A stretch of 64,000 nt of DNA from Bacillus massilinigeriensis (GCF_900111815.1 NZ_LT630004.1:2906126-2970125); one strand, 5' to 3'; positions 43,792 through 54,447 are shown, counted from the first letter of the stretch. Made by a program: numbers and translations. Notes: generated by a model from the letters alone, not told the origin.

Positions 43792-44725
43792 TAAATAGCT
43801 TTTTCCAAGCGTCTACAACGAAAAAGCGAACTTCGATTTCTTCCTCTTTTCCTTGAAAAACAGGCTGGCTTTTCTTTACTTTTTTCACTTTAGAAGTATC
43901 GGCTTCTTGCTCTTTAAGGTTTTTCAATGGAACTTCGCTGTTTTCAGTAGGAGTAGGCTCTTCTATTGCTGTAGGTTGCGCTGCTTCAGGTATCTCCACT
44001 TGTGCTGCAGGTTCTACTGTTGCTGGTTCCGGTGTTGGTTCTGCCGGTGACTGTTCTGGGCTTGATGGAGCAGAGGCCGGTTGAGACGCTGCTGCAGCCC
44101 TTGCTTCAGTCTCTTTATTCAGGTCAGCCTTTTCCTTCCCTTCCGCTTCTTCCTCTACTATGTTCTCTTCTCCTTCTTTTTTACTTTTTACGTTATCGCC
44201 TTTCTCCTCAAATCCCGGGCTTGTCGCTTCACCGTTTGAAAAATCAAGGAAGCACAGCGGCGGATACAGGACACACCACCAGTTAGCGCCTTCCCCTTTT
44301 CCAAGCGTGATTAAGATTGCCTCATACTCGCCTGCAGGGTAAAGAAATTGTCCATACAGCTTTGTCGGGAATTTTACGCGGCCAAAATCTACATTTACTG
44401 TCTGATCGCTCTTGTGGGCAGCAACCACTTTCTCCGCGATTGCTTGTATTTCCGGAAGCTTTGACTTTATCACTTTTCGTGCTTCCTTTAGAGAAGTCAG
44501 CTCTCCTACCCACACGGTAATTTGCTCGTTTACTCTGTCTCGAACTTCCCGTTTAATTTTCTGGTCGGCTGCGGTGTCGCTGTCAGCAAGAATCCTCAGC
44601 CTGATCGCCTCATGCGGAATGACGATTTCCTCCTCAGCCCTAGTTGTTTTCGGTGTATATAAGCTTAAAATTGTCGCAGCTGACAATAATATTAGATAAA
44701 AAATTGCAATATATTTTTTGTTCAT
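43787..44725 (-). CDS. spoIIR: Stage II sporulation protein R with long Pro/Glu-rich insertion
   Basis: The forespore-secreted signal that activates SpoIIGA, which then processes pro-sigma-E. Residues 1-22 or so are a signal segment; the SpoIIR domain follows (IPHEAIRLRILADSD, VNFDGR-like FGRVKFPTKLYG, YPAGEYEAILITLGKGEGANWWCVLYPPLCFLD in part). After LDFSNGEA comes about 120 residues rich in Glu, Pro, Ala and Lys, then a short C-terminal motif EVRFFVVDAWKKLF. The 312-aa length exceeds the 224 or so of B. subtilis. Start 44725 chosen for the signal peptide. Confidence 0.93.
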   Translation of the reverse strand: MNKKYIAIFYLILLSAATILSLYTPKTTRAEEEIVIPHEAIRLRILADSDTAADQKIKREVRDRVNEQITVWVGELTSLKEARKVIKSKLPEIQAIAEKVVAAHKSDQTVNVDFGRVKFPTKLYGQFLYPAGEYEAILITLGKGEGANWWCVLYPPLCFLDFSNGEATSPGFEEKGDNVKSKKEGEENIVEEEAEGKEKADLNKETEARAAAASQPASAPSSPEQSPAEPTPEPATVEPAAQVEIPEAAQPTAIEEPTPTENSEVPLKNLKEQEADTSKVKKVKKSQPVFQGKEEEIEVRFFVVDAWKKLFN

Positions 44726-44819
44726 CTCATAGCACCATCCCTTCACTATCAACAGTGTGGGCAAAATGCTAGATTCTTAAACTTGTAATTTTAAAAAATA
44801 TTGGAGTACTATTTTTGCG

Positions 44820-46000
44820 GGAATCAACCAATCGCCGGACTAGCGCGCTGGAACCAGGCTTGAGCACCCCGGAAGCTTGCGCTCAAAGCGACTTTTTTCA
44901 GGAAATCAACCAACTTTTTTGAGTTATCAACCAAACTGAGGGGAAAATCAACCAGCTTGGTGCTAGAATCAACCAACTATCGTCAGAAATCAACCAATCG
45001 CCGGGCTAGCGCGCTGAAACGGGGATCGAGCGCTCCACAAGCTAACGCTCAAAGCGACTTTTTTCAGGAAATCAACCAACTTTTTTGAGTTATCAACCAA
45101 GATGAGGGCGTAATCAACCAGCTCGGTGCAATAATCAACCAGCTCGGTGCAATAATCAACCAAAGCTGAAGTGTAATCAACCAACTATCGTCAGAAATCA
45201 ACCAATCGCCGGGCTAGCGCGCTGGAACGGGGATCGAGCGCTCCACAAGCTTGCGCTCAAAGCGACTTTTTTCAGGAAATCAACCAACTTTTTTGAGTTA
45301 TCAACCAAACTGAGGGCGTAATCAACCAGCTCGGTGCAATAATCAACCAAAGCTGAAGTGTAATCAACCAACTATCGCCAGAAATCAACCAATCGCCGGG
45401 CTAGCGCGCTGAAACGGGGATCGAGCACTCCACAAGCTTGCGCTCAAAGCGACTTTTTTCAGGAAATCAACCAACTATCTTGAGTTATCAACCAAACTGA
45501 GGGCGTAATCAACCAGCTCGGTGCAATAATCAACCAAAGCTGAAGTGTAATCAACCAACTATCGTCAGAAATCAACCAATCGCCGGGCTAGCGCGCTGAA
45601 ACGGGGATCGAGCGCTCCACAAGCTAACGCTCAAAGCGACTTTTTTCAGGAAATCAACCAACTTTTTTGAGTTATCAACCAAACTGAGGGCGTAATCAAC
45701 CAGCTCGGTGCAATAATCAACCAAAGCTGAAGTGTAATCAACCAACTATCGTCAGAAATCAACCAATCGCCGGGCTAGCGCGCTGGAACCAGGCTTGAGC
45801 ACCCCGGAAGCTAACGCTCAAAGCGACTTTTTTCAGGAAATCAACCAACTTTTTTGAGTTATCAACCAAACTGAGGGCGTAATCAACCAGCTCGGTGCTT
45901 GAATCAACCAAAGTTGAAATGTAATCAACCAACTATCATCAGAAATCAACCAATCGCCGGGCTAGCGCGCTGAAACGGGGATCGAGCGCTCCAATAAGCA
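44820..46000 (+). repeat. Repeat array 5 (family B): phased TTATCAACCAA clusters
   Basis: Six units of about 166-208 bp between spoIIR and prmC. Unit 1 ATCAA cores start at 44905, 44926, 44947, 44968 and 44989; unit 2 has seven at 45071, 45092, 45113, 45134, 45155, 45176 and 45197, all steps exactly 21 bp. Unit 2 is enlarged by duplicating the 21-bp AGCTCGGTGCAATAATCAACC-type module. Flanks carry GCTAGCGCGCTGAAACGGGG and CGCTCAAAGCGACTTTTTT, a short hairpin with T-run. The flank is homologous, in reverse complement, to that of array 2. No gene is supported. Confidence 0.9.
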
Positions 46001-46011
46001 AGCTTTCCTAA

Positions 46012-46043
46012 AACAAAAAAAGCCCCCTTGGACAAAGGGACTA
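46012..46043 (-). terminator. Intrinsic terminator of prmC
   Basis: Minus-strand AGTCCCTT / AAGGGGGCT stem followed by TTTTTTTG, overlapping the prmC stop codon. Confidence 0.8.
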
Positions 46044-46904
46044 AACGCCGATATGCGCGTACACCATGCGATCTTTTCCATTAATATCGTTCAACACTTC
46101 CACGAAAGCTCCTGGAAAAGCTTCGCGCAGCATGTTTGCGACAGTTTCTCCTTGGCCGAAGCCAACCTCAAGAGCAACGAGCGCTTTTTCCTTGAGCACT
46201 TGCGGCAGCTGTTCCATAAAGCTCCGATAAATGTCGAGGCCATCTTTGCCGGCAAACAATGCGAGATGCGGTTCATGATCTGTCACGATTTCCGACATCC
46301 ACAGCTTGTCTTCCTCAGGAATATATGGTGGATTTGAAATGACGCAGTCGAATTTTTTCCCGCCTCTCATAAAAGGTTCCAACAAGTCTCCCTGAATGAA
46401 GTTAACATCTGCTCCAAGTGCCGCAGCATTTTTTTTCGCAACAGCTAGCGCGTCCTGGGAAATGTCTGACGCCGTGACCATCATATCCGGTTTTTCCAGC
46501 TTAAGTGTTACGGAGATCGCTCCGCTTCCTGTTCCAACATCTACTGTCTCGATTCCGTCTGCATCAGGGAAAAGCGAATGCATACGCTGCAAGGCGCCAA
46601 GCACGAGCTCTTCTGTTTCTGGCCGTGGAATTAAGACAGAAGGATTCACTTCAAAGGTTCTTCCATAAAAATCTTCCACACCTGTGATGTATTGGACGGG
46701 AACCCCGTCGCCATGCTGTTTGACTGCTTTTTGGAAGGCTGCCCATACGCCGTGGTCGAGCTCCTCGCGAATATCGGCAAGAAGGTGCGCGCGATCCATC
46801 CGGGCAATATGCTGCAGCAGAATTTCCCCCGCATTGTCATCTCTCTGCTTCTGCTCTAAAAAAGAAGAAGCCCAGTTCAGGGCTTCATATATTTTTTTAC
46901 TCAT
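46041..46904 (-). CDS. prmC: Peptide chain release factor N5-glutamine methyltransferase
   Basis: Methylates the GGQ glutamine of release factors using S-adenosylmethionine. The 287-aa protein has an N-terminal helical domain, SAM motif [15 protein letters not shown], and the catalytic NPPYIPEED. The ATG at 46904 lies inside the end of prfA (8-bp overlap), so the modifying enzyme is coupled to its substrate's gene. Longer upstream extensions of the frame overlap prfA out of frame and are not coding. Confidence 0.95.
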   Translation of the reverse strand: MSKKIYEALNWASSFLEQKQRDDNAGEILLQHIARMDRAHLLADIREELDHGVWAAFQKAVKQHGDGVPVQYITGVEDFYGRTFEVNPSVLIPRPETEELVLGALQRMHSLFPDADGIETVDVGTGSGAISVTLKLEKPDMMVTASDISQDALAVAKKNAAALGADVNFIQGDLLEPFMRGGKKFDCVISNPPYIPEEDKLWMSEIVTDHEPHLALFAGKDGLDIYRSFMEQLPQVLKEKALVALEVGFGQGETVANMLREAFPGAFVEVLNDINGKDRMVYAHIGV

Positions 46905-47970
46905 TGCTTGCGCTCTCCAAACGGCTAGACTGGTCTTCGAAAATAAGGGCATCGATGATTTCATCCATTTTCCCTTGAAGTATTTGGTCAAGCTTCTGGA
47001 TAGTCAAGCCAATGCGATGGTCCGTCACGCGGTTCTGCGGGAAGTTATACGTGCGAATTCGCTCAGAGCGATCCCCTGTGCCGACAGCCGATTTCCGAAC
47101 TTGGTCATACTCAGCCTGCGCTTCCTGCTGATACTTATCATACACGCGGGCGCGGAGAACCTTCATCGCCTTGTCCTTGTTTTTATGCTGCGATTTCTCG
47201 TCCTGGCAAGAAACAACGATGCCAGTCGGAAGATGCGTCAGCCGGACGGCAGACATGGTTGTGTTAACACTCTGGCCGCCAGCGCCGCTGGAAGCGAACG
47301 CATCGAAGCGAATGTCCTTATCATGGATTTCCACTTCCACTTCCTCCGCTTCCGGAAGACACGCAACTGTGGCTGTTGAAGTATGAATCCTTCCGCCTGA
47401 CTCTGTTTCCGGAACGCGCTGCACCCGGTGTGCGCCATTCTCAAACTTCAGCTTCGAGTAAGCGCCGTTTCCATTTACAATAAAAATAATTTCCTTGTAG
47501 CCGCCAACCCCAGTTGTGTTCGCTTCAATCACTTCCACTTTCCAGCCTTGCGATTCGGCAAAGCGGCTGTACATCCGGAATAGATCGCCAGCAAACAGAG
47601 CAGCTTCATCTCCGCCAGCAGCTCCGCGAATCTCCATAATAACGTTTTTATCATCGTTCGGGTCTTTCGGTACAAGAAGAATTTTCAAGCGGCTTTCATA
47701 CTCTTCAATGCGAGACGCAAGCTCAGCCATCTCTTCCTTCACCATTTCCTTCATTTCAGCGTCAAGCTTTTCATCAAGCATCGCACGCGCATCCGCGTAC
47801 TGCTCCTTTGCTTCCTTGTATTCACGATAAACCTGCACCGTTTCCTGGATATCAGACTGCTCCTTGGAAAACTCGCGCAATTTGTTGGGATTATTAACAA
47901 TCTCAGGGTCGCTCAAAAGCTCATTCAGCCTCTCATAGCGATCCTCAACAGCTTGAAGACGATCAAACAC
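46897..47970 (-). CDS. prfA: Peptide chain release factor 1
   Basis: Releases finished polypeptides at UAA and UAG. The 357-aa protein has the GGQ loop ([21 protein letters not shown]) and the stop-codon reading region around PAT ([12 protein letters not shown]). GTG at 47970 is the better start: GAGGTG lies 7 bp upstream and the product then begins [13 protein letters not shown] like B. subtilis PrfA; the ATG at 47976 touches the ribosome-binding site. Confidence 0.95.
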   Translation of the reverse strand: MFDRLQAVEDRYERLNELLSDPEIVNNPNKLREFSKEQSDIQETVQVYREYKEAKEQYADARAMLDEKLDAEMKEMVKEEMAELASRIEEYESRLKILLVPKDPNDDKNVIMEIRGAAGGDEAALFAGDLFRMYSRFAESQGWKVEVIEANTTGVGGYKEIIFIVNGNGAYSKLKFENGAHRVQRVPETESGGRIHTSTATVACLPEAEEVEVEIHDKDIRFDAFASSGAGGQSVNTTMSAVRLTHLPTGIVVSCQDEKSQHKNKDKAMKVLRARVYDKYQQEAQAEYDQVRKSAVGTGDRSERIRTYNFPQNRVTDHRIGLTIQKLDQILQGKMDEIIDALIFEDQSSRLESASNE

Positions 47971-48059
47971 AGGCATTCACCTCATCTATAATAAATAATA
48001 CGTTCATTCCATTCTTGTCCATAACATTCTAATTATAGTATAGCAGGGATAGCAGCGTC

Positions 48060-48750
48060 AAAACCAATTCTTGAGCGTAAGATGCTTAGAAGCGATAGGA
48101 GATTGGTGTCAGGTGGTTATTTAAGATTAAATATAGTAATTTAAGTGCTTAATTTTTGTGTTTTTGCTTTAACCAATGATAAAAATGCTAGTTTTGGTGT
48201 GGAAACTAGAGATTTTACAATTTACAGAGAGAAATGAAGGAAAATGAAGCATGTGTAACCGATTACACACAAGCTGAGACGCTAGTTACTTTTTGCTATC
48301 TACGGTAATGCTCGATTTATCTCCGGTAAACTCCATTTTATCTACGGTAATCCTTCTTTTATCTACGGTAAATGGGGATTTGTCTACAGTAGCTAGGAGC
48401 TTGATTGTAATTATCCCTTTTAATGTAAAAATAAAAACCTCTGGGTTTTTAAAATAGCATCAATCCTTACCTGCATTGTCATTGACCAACTCACTTGAGT
48501 GAAACATGACTTTTTTTCAATAAAATGCTGCTGTTTTTCAGTTAAAACGACAAGTTTTAGATTTGGAGGAATAAAAGTAATTGTGTAACCGATTACACAC
48601 AAGCTGAGACGCTAGTTACTTTTTGCTATCTACGGTAACGCTCAATTTATCTCCGGTAAACTCCATTTTATCTACGGTAATCCTTCTTTTATCTACGGTA
48701 AATGGGGATTTATCTACAGTAGCTAGGAGGTTGATTGCAATTTTTGCTTA
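48060..48750 (+). repeat. Repeat array 6 (family A): two 330-bp units
   Basis: Two nearly identical units 330 bp apart. Each begins with the near-palindrome TGTGTAACCGATTACACA (48252-48269, 48582-48599) and 45 bp later has five cores at exact 21-bp steps (48297, 48318, 48339, 48360, 48381 in the first unit). Cores are TATCTACGGTAA with TATCTCCGGTAA and TGTCTACAGTAG variants. The frame reading LSTVxxx through unit 2 has no ribosome-binding site. The stretch 47980-48240 ahead of it is AT-rich and holds nothing I recognise. Confidence 0.9.
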
Positions 48751-48825
48751 TAGTGTAAACCAGCTCCTCGCCTTCATTTGCATTCCTATTTTTAACAATA
48801 ACTGTCATCCCACGCGTTCCCGAGC

Positions 48826-48863
48826 AAAAACAACAAGCATGCCCGCGGGGACATGCTTGTCAT
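48826..48863 (-). terminator. Intrinsic terminator of the YhcN/YlaJ-type gene
   Basis: ACAAGCATG pairs with CATGCTTGT around a GC-rich CCCGCGGGG core; minus-strand TGTTTTTGC follows. Confidence 0.8.
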
Positions 48864-49312
48864 TTGCCGTTTTCCATATTCACATCGATATTGTAGCGAG
48901 GCAGCGCGTTGGTCAGCTTCTGTTTGATTTTAGCAGCTTGCTTTTCTTTTTCACCGGAAGATAGGTTCTTGCTGCTGAGCACGGAGACGTTCATTGTACC
49001 GCCATCAATCCAAACTTCATCTGCCTTAAAGCCTTTAACGCTAGCTACCGTTTCGCGGGCTTTTGCCACATCGTCTGAAAAGTTGTGGCGATTTCCGCCG
49101 ATATCCGGAAAGTTGGGGTTCTGGTCGCTCATCGTACGGTCCATCCCATCGCTTGCGTTTATATCATGGCCGCCGCCAACATTGCCATCATCCCGCGTGG
49201 AAATAGCCTTGCCTTGCTTGTCCTCATCCTTGTATCCTGATTGGCTATTATCAAACATCCCGCAGCCTGCAAGCAATGCTAATGCCAGAAGCACCGCCAG
49301 CATTCGATTCAT
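48860..49312 (-). CDS. YhcN/YlaJ family sporulation lipoprotein
   Basis: A 150-aa lipoprotein precursor: signal peptide with lipobox LAGC (Cys16), a Gly/Asp/Asn-rich linker, then a domain (DDVAKARETVASVKGFKADEVWIDGGTMNVSVL in part) characteristic of the YhcN/YlaJ group, which is made in sporulating cells and found in spores. A role in spore germination or outgrowth is only suggested for the family. Start 49312 is decided by a strong GGAGGTGAT upstream; the frame continues to 49420 through the tdk terminator and is non-coding there. Confidence 0.8.
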   Translation of the reverse strand: MNRMLAVLLALALLAGCGMFDNSQSGYKDEDKQGKAISTRDDGNVGGGHDINASDGMDRTMSDQNPNFPDIGGNRHNFSDDVAKARETVASVKGFKADEVWIDGGTMNVSVLSSKNLSSGEKEKQAAKIKQKLTNALPRYNIDVNMENGK

Positions 49313-49387
49313 AAAGCCATCACCTCCGCTGTTAGCGTGCCCCCAAATCCTCCCCCCTATGCCAAAACAAATGCCAAAGCAAAAAAC

Positions 49388-49412
49388 AAAAACCAGCCCC
49401 AATGGGACTGGC
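49388..49412 (-). terminator. Intrinsic terminator of tdk
   Basis: Minus-strand CCAGTCCC / GGGGCTGG stem followed by TTTTTG. Confidence 0.85.
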
Positions 49413-49423
49413 ATCTGCATTGC

Positions 49424-50041
49424 TTAATTTATCTCGGTATTTTGGGCGGACCTCACCATATTGGGAGATTTCGGCACTTCGTGGTGGTGCCTGCACCTTG
49501 GTTCATATGCTTCAGAGGCTCCGACGAGGATGACCGGGTCATGGTAGGAAGCAGGCTTGCCATCGATGAGGCGCTGGGTCCTGCTTGCTGGCGATCCGCA
49601 GACGGCACAAACGGCCTGCAGCTTTGTCACATGCTCAGCAATTGCCATTAGCGCGGGCATCTTGCCAAAAGGCTCGCCGCGGAAGTCTTGATCGAGCCCT
49701 GCAAGGATTACTCTATGTCCGCTATTGGCCAAGTGCTGAGCTACCCCAACGATTTCCTCATCAAAAAATTGCACTTCATCGATTGCGATGACATCAACAT
49801 CGCCGCTTATATGCTGGAAAATATCAGCGGAACGGGCTACCGGTCTCGCAATTATCGAGGTTCCGTTGTGGGATACGACAGCCTCCTCGCTGTAGCGATT
49901 ATCGATTATCGGCTTGAATACGGCAATCTTCTGCTTCGCAAACTGCGTTCTTCGGACACGCCGGATCAATTCCTCCGACTTGCCGGAAAACATGCTGCCG
50001 CAAATCAACTCGATCCAGCCGCCATGGTTCTTCTCATACAT
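49424..50041 (-). CDS. tdk: Thymidine kinase
   Basis: Phosphorylates thymidine in salvage. The 205-aa protein has Walker A ([12 protein letters not shown]), the DEVQFF Walker B, and the zinc-site cysteines CAVCG, with a CRHHH C-terminal element. Start 50041 ([15 protein letters not shown]) has AAGGAG about 11 bp upstream. It lies between the YhcN-type gene and rpmE. Confidence 0.95.
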   Translation of the reverse strand: MYEKNHGGWIELICGSMFSGKSEELIRRVRRTQFAKQKIAVFKPIIDNRYSEEAVVSHNGTSIIARPVARSADIFQHISGDVDVIAIDEVQFFDEEIVGVAQHLANSGHRVILAGLDQDFRGEPFGKMPALMAIAEHVTKLQAVCAVCGSPASRTQRLIDGKPASYHDPVILVGASEAYEPRCRHHHEVPKSPNMVRSAQNTEIN

Positions 50042-50157
50042 GTAACAAGCTACTCCTTCCTGCCGGCCATGCCCGCCACTCGCTCGGCATGGTCCCCATC
50101 TATATAGAATTAGCCGACATTCCTCAAAAAGCTGCCGGAATAAAGACATTCTTTCCA

Positions 50158-50198
50158 ATAAAAAACAGGCAAGGTATGAAGCTTCTTGCCTGTTTTAT
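50158..50198 (-). terminator. Intrinsic terminator of rpmE
   Basis: AACAGGCAAG pairs with CTTGCCTGTT; minus-strand TTTTATT follows. Confidence 0.85.
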
Positions 50199-50206
50199 GA
50201 ACGTTC

Positions 50207-50422
50207 TTATTGTTGTTGCTCGGATTTGATGCCGTATTTCTTGTTGAAACGGTCAACACGTCCGCCTGCTTCAGCAAACTTCTGACGGCCTGTGTAGAAT
50301 GGATGGCATTCTGAACAAGTTTCAACACGAAGCTCTTTTCTAACGGAACCTGTTTCGAAAGTGTTGCCGCAAGCGCAAGACACCGTGATTGTTTTGTAGT
50401 CTGGATGAATTCCTTGTTTCAT
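50207..50422 (-). CDS. rpmE: 50S ribosomal protein L31 (zinc-binding type)
   Basis: The 71-aa large-subunit protein carries the four zinc-ligand cysteines (CAC and CSEC) of the C+ form, so it is the zinc-containing RpmE and not the zinc-independent YtiA-type paralogue. B. subtilis rpmE also lies between rho and tdk. Confidence 0.96.
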   Translation of the reverse strand: MKQGIHPDYKTITVSCACGNTFETGSVRKELRVETCSECHPFYTGRQKFAEAGGRVDRFNKKYGIKSEQQQ

Positions 50423-50565
50423 TCCTAATACATCTCCTTTTGCCCTGAATCTCGCGAAACAGAGTTATATTTATACGGAGTTTTCCGTAGTGGTTCAAGC
50501 ACACTGGTATCATTATATCAAGTACTAAATCTTTTTTCAAGAAGTTTCATTTTCCATTTTTTTGA

Positions 50566-51840
50566 TCAAATACCACGGCGGTTTCCTGACTTCATCTCGT
50601 CGCTTAGCACCGCAAAAAACTCTTCATTCGACTTTGTCTGCTTCAGCTTGCGAAGGAATTTTTCGGCAAAATCAGGAGCATCGCTCATTGCCTTACGGAT
50701 AGCCCACAGCTTATCTAAATGCTCTTTCGGAATGAGGAGTTCTTCCTTCCTCGTTCCTGAACGGCGAATATCGATTGCCGGGAAGATGCGCCGTTCCGCA
50801 AGCGTACGGTCAAGGTGCAGCTCCATATTGCCAGTTCCCTTGAATTCCTCGTAAATTACGTCATCCATGCGGGAGCCCGTATCGACAAGCGCCGTAGCGA
50901 GAATAGTTAAGCTGCCGCCCTCTTCAATATTCCTTGCTGCACCGAAGAAACGCTTCGGCCGGTGGAATGCTGCTGGGTCGATACCGCCGGATAGCGTACG
51001 GCCGCTAGGCGGGATGACAAGGTTATATGCCCTGGCAAGACGCGTAATGCTGTCCATTAGGATAATCACATCGCGCTTATGCTCAACAAGGCGCATGGCG
51101 CGCTCTAGCACAAGCTCAGCAACTTTTATATGGTTCTCCGGCACTTCGTCAAAAGTCGAGCTGACAACATCGCCTGCTACTGATCTTTCAATATCGGTTA
51201 CTTCTTCCGGACGTTCGTCAATCAAAAGAACGATTAATTCCGCTTCCGGATGATTTGTCGTAATACTATTCGCAATTTCTTTCAGCAGCATCGTTTTCCC
51301 TGCTTTTGGCGGCGCGACAATCAGTCCGCGCTGGCCAAAGCCCACAGGCGCAAGGACGTCCATAATTCTTGTAGACAAGTGCTTTGGCGTCGTTTCCAGC
51401 TTCATTTGCCTGTTTGGATACAGTGCCGTCAGCCCAGGGAAGTGGACACGCTCCTTCGCCGTTTCCGGATCGTCGCCGTTAACCGCCTCCACTTGCAGCA
51501 AGCCAAAATAGCGCTCGTTTTCTTTTGGCGGGCGGACTTTCCCTGAAACCTTGTCCCCGTTTCTCAAATCAAAACGGCGGATTTGCGATGCCGAGATGTA
51601 GATATCCTCGGAGCTTGGCGAGTAATTAATCGGACGGAGAAATCCAAATCCCTCCGACTGGATAATTTCCAGAACGCCTTCCATGAAGAAGTAGCCCTGT
51701 TGCTCAGCCCTTGCCTTCAGGATGGCAAAAATCAGCTCTTTTTTTGTCAGCTTGCTGTAATAGGACACTTTGTATTCACGAGCCAATTCATAAAGCTCTT
51801 TTAACTTCATATTTTCCAAACTTGAAATATTCACTTCCAA
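50566..51840 (-). CDS. rho: Transcription termination factor Rho
   Basis: An RNA-dependent hexameric ATPase that terminates antisense and unused transcripts. The 424-aa protein has the N-terminal helical domain, RNA-binding cold-shock domain ([17 protein letters not shown]), P-loop [16 protein letters not shown] and the Q/R loops. The start is taken as TTG at 51838-51840 ([15 protein letters not shown]), with GGTGA 6 bp upstream; this gives the length of B. subtilis Rho, whereas the ATG at 51891 lacks a ribosome-binding site. No intrinsic terminator follows. Confidence 0.94.
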   Translation of the reverse strand: MEVNISSLENMKLKELYELAREYKVSYYSKLTKKELIFAILKARAEQQGYFFMEGVLEIIQSEGFGFLRPINYSPSSEDIYISASQIRRFDLRNGDKVSGKVRPPKENERYFGLLQVEAVNGDDPETAKERVHFPGLTALYPNRQMKLETTPKHLSTRIMDVLAPVGFGQRGLIVAPPKAGKTMLLKEIANSITTNHPEAELIVLLIDERPEEVTDIERSVAGDVVSSTFDEVPENHIKVAELVLERAMRLVEHKRDVIILMDSITRLARAYNLVIPPSGRTLSGGIDPAAFHRPKRFFGAARNIEEGGSLTILATALVDTGSRMDDVIYEEFKGTGNMELHLDRTLAERRIFPAIDIRRSGTRKEELLIPKEHLDKLWAIRKAMSDAPDFAEKFLRKLKQTKSNEEFFAVLSDEMKSGNRRGI

Positions 51841-51894
51841 AATTGTCACCACACTAAATATATTAAGTTGCCAGTTCGCTCCATATACCATGCT

Positions 51895-51990
51895 TTTTCA
51901 TCATGATTTTTGTCGTGTTAGGATGGAAAAGTAGAATGGAGTTCATTGAAGAATGATAGAAGGATGTAATGAAAGAATATTCGAAGACAT
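51895..51990 (-). promoter_or_regulatory. rho leader: C-rich, G-poor segment (rut-like)
   Basis: On the minus strand this part of the leader is pyrimidine-rich with very few G (for example TTCTTTCATTACATCCTTC and CATTCTACTTTTCCATCC). Such C>G tracts are typical Rho loading sites, fitting autogenous control of rho, known in other bacteria including B. subtilis. Confidence 0.55.
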
Positions 51991-52009
51991 TATTCATTAA
52001 AACACTATT

Positions 52010-52039
52010 ATTTTAACCTTAACTTGTAAAAATAATCAA
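52010..52039 (-). promoter_or_regulatory. sigma-A promoter of rho
   Basis: Minus-strand TTGATT (52034-52039), an 18-bp spacer and TAAAAT (52010-52015), giving a leader of about 160 nt. Confidence 0.6.
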
Positions 52040-52051
52040 GCAGTTTTATTT

Positions 52052-52105
52052 CCCTTATTTGTTGCGCTCCTTTCGCCTTCACGGAAGGAGCGCAACAAAT
52101 AAGGG
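52052..52105. repeat. Perfect 21-bp inverted repeat between glpX and rho
   Basis: CCCTTATTTGTTGCGCTCCTT (52052-52072) and its exact complement (52085-52105) flank a 12-nt loop. A T-run (TTTTCTTTTT) follows on the plus strand; on the minus strand AAATAAAA follows. It lies just upstream of the rho promoter and downstream of glpX. Confidence 0.85.
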
Positions 52106-52127
52106 TTTTCTTTTTCCCGAAAAAAAT

Positions 52128-53093
52128 TTATGGCTTTAAGACAAGGTTTGGTTTTAACTCGAGCCTATGCTCTCCTTCGATAAAGCGAACCGTTCCAGAC
52201 TTGGCGCGCATAACGACCGAATGAGTAAGACCCACATTTCCCTTGTACTGAACTCCTTTCAAAAGCTCACCATCGGTTACACCGGTTGCAGCAAAAATAG
52301 CGTCATCCCCTTTTACAAGGTCTTCCATGAGGAGAATCTTGTTTACATCAAGACCCATCTTGATGCAACGCTCGGCTTCAGCATCATTTTGCGGAAGGAG
52401 CTTCCCTTGGATTTCTCCGCCAAGTGATTTCAAAGCAACTGCAGCAATAACACCTTCTGGCGCTCCGCCGGAACCGAACAGGATGTCGACGCCTGTAAAA
52501 TCAAATGCAGTATTGATCGCACCAGCTACGTCTCCGTCGTTGATTAGCTTGATTCTGGCGCCTGCTTCGCGAAGCTGATGAATAATGTGTTCGTGGCGAG
52601 GCCTGTTCAGGACGGTTGCTACCACGTCTTCAATATTTTTGTTCTTCGCTTTTGCGACTGCCTTCAAATTGTCGATGACAGAAGCGTTGATGTCAATTTG
52701 GCCGATTGCTTCCGGGCCGACTGCAATTTTATCCATATACATGTCTGGTGCATGAAGAAGGTTGCCGTTATCTGCAATCGCTAGTACCGCAAGCGCGTTC
52801 CAGCCTCCAGACGCAACAATGTTCGTCCCTTCCAGCGGGTCGACGGCGACATCCACACGCGGGCCATAGCCTGTGCCGAGTTTCTCACCGATATAAAGCA
52901 TTGGCGCTTCGTCCATTTCTCCTTCACCAATGACGACCGTACCTTTCATTGGAATGGTATCGAATACATCACGCATCGCGGATGTTGCTGCATCGTCCGC
53001 CTCGTCTTTTTTACCGCGGCCCATCCAGCGCGCTGAAGCAAGTGCTGCTGCTTCCGTTACGCGCACTAGTTCCATCGTTAAGCTTCTTTCCAT
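52128..53093 (-). CDS. glpX: Fructose-1,6-bisphosphatase class II (GlpX)
   Basis: Gluconeogenic hydrolysis of fructose 1,6-bisphosphate. The 321-aa length equals B. subtilis GlpX (YwjI), with the metal-site motif [10 protein letters not shown] and [17 protein letters not shown]. It lies between murAB and rho, as in B. subtilis. Confidence 0.96.
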   Translation of the reverse strand: MERSLTMELVRVTEAAALASARWMGRGKKDEADDAATSAMRDVFDTIPMKGTVVIGEGEMDEAPMLYIGEKLGTGYGPRVDVAVDPLEGTNIVASGGWNALAVLAIADNGNLLHAPDMYMDKIAVGPEAIGQIDINASVIDNLKAVAKAKNKNIEDVVATVLNRPRHEHIIHQLREAGARIKLINDGDVAGAINTAFDFTGVDILFGSGGAPEGVIAAVALKSLGGEIQGKLLPQNDAEAERCIKMGLDVNKILLMEDLVKGDDAIFAATGVTDGELLKGVQYKGNVGLTHSVVMRAKSGTVRFIEGEHRLELKPNLVLKP

Positions 53094-53160
53094 CTGTCTC
53101 TCCCCTTGCTCTCGTCTGTATTTTTGTTCCCCCGCCGCTTGTAGGCGCGGAGTTGTTGGA

Positions 53161-54447
53161 TTAAGCGTTTTTCATGTGTTCTTGTTCTTCCTTTGTCAGC
53201 TCTTCACGCCAGACAGTTGCGCCAAGGCCATTCAGCTTTTCAACAAGGTGGCTGTAGCCCCTGTCAATATGTTCAAGCCCGGTAACTTCGGTGATGCCTT
53301 CCGCCATGAGCCCGGCGATGACAAGCGCTGCTCCTGCCCTCAAGTCACTCGCTTTCACTTTCGCTCCCTGGAGCTGGATAGGACCGTTGATGATTGCCGA
53401 TCTGCCTTCTACTTTAATGTTGGCGTTCATCCTTCGCAGCTCGTCGATGTGCTTGAATCTTGCACCATAGATTGTATCGGTGACAACGCTTGATCCTTCG
53501 ACTCTCGTCAATAAAGAGGTGAACGGCTGCTGAAGATCCGTAGGGAAACCTGGATATACAAGCGTTTTGATATCAACAGGCTTGTATTTTGCTGCAGGTC
53601 CTACGAATACTTGCTCATCACTCGTCTCAATTTGCACGCCGATTTCCTTCAGCTTTGCAATCAGCGACTCGATATGCTCCGGAATGACATTGTCAATCGT
53701 TATTCCGTCCCCTGCAGCTGCTGCAAGAATCATGAAGGTTCCTGCTTCGATTCTATCAGGAATAATCGTATGGCGGCAGCCGTGAAGAGAATCTACTCCA
53801 TCAATTCTGATTACATCGGTACCGGCACCTTTTATCTTGGCTCCCATGTTTGTTAAGAGTGTTGCTACATCAATGATTTCCGGTTCCTTCGCCGCGTTTT
53901 CAATCACGGTCCGGCCCTTTGCCCTTACTGCTGCAAGCATGATGTTGATGGTAGCGCCAACGCTGACGACATCAAGATAAATCCTTGCGCCGCGCAGCTC
54001 TTCCGCCCGCAAATAAATCGCGCCTTGCTCATTTGTCACGCTTGCGCCAAGCGCCTCGAATCCTTTGATATGCTGATCAATCGGGCGGGGTCCAAGGTGA
54101 CAGCCACCAGGCAGTCCAATGACCGCTTTTTTAAACCGGCCTAGCATTGCTCCCATCAAATAATAGGAAGCTCGCAATTTCTTTACTTTCCCATTAGGCA
54201 AAGGCATGGAGATCATGGAAGACGGGTCCACCGTCATCTCATTTTCCGAAAATTCAACAGTACCGCCGATTTCCTCCATCAGGCTCTTCAGCATATGGAC
54301 ATCGGAAATATCCGGCAAACCTTCAATGGTGACAGGCGACTCAGCCAAAATCGTCGCTGGGATCAGGGCAACTGCACTATTTTTAGCACCGCTGACCCGG
54401 ACAGTACCTTTTAACGGGTAACCGCCTGCAATCTTTAGCTTTTCCAT
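53161..54447 (-). CDS. murAB: UDP-N-acetylglucosamine 1-carboxyvinyltransferase 2 (MurAB/MurZ)
   Basis: The second MurA paralogue of low-GC Gram-positives. The 428-aa protein has the catalytic cysteine in [19 protein letters not shown] and the [12 protein letters not shown] block. Start has AAGGGAG upstream. B. subtilis needs murAA while murAB is dispensable; the same division is likely here. Downstream glpX follows after about 70 bp containing a weak GC-rich hairpin. Confidence 0.96.
   Translation of the reverse strand: MEKLKIAGGYPLKGTVRVSGAKNSAVALIPATILAESPVTIEGLPDISDVHMLKSLMEEIGGTVEFSENEMTVDPSSMISMPLPNGKVKKLRASYYLMGAMLGRFKKAVIGLPGGCHLGPRPIDQHIKGFEALGASVTNEQGAIYLRAEELRGARIYLDVVSVGATINIMLAAVRAKGRTVIENAAKEPEIIDVATLLTNMGAKIKGAGTDVIRIDGVDSLHGCRHTIIPDRIEAGTFMILAAAAGDGITIDNVIPEHIESLIAKLKEIGVQIETSDEQVFVGPAAKYKPVDIKTLVYPGFPTDLQQPFTSLLTRVEGSSVVTDTIYGARFKHIDELRRMNANIKVEGRSAIINGPIQLQGAKVKASDLRAGAALVIAGLMAEGITEVTGLEHIDRGYSHLVEKLNGLGATVWREELTKEEQEHMKNA

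Noticed and set aside
44726-44830. sigma-F promoter for spoIIR (GTTTA then GCCCACACTG)
   Set aside because: The -10 element deviates from the GG-start consensus; too weak to list although such a promoter is expected.
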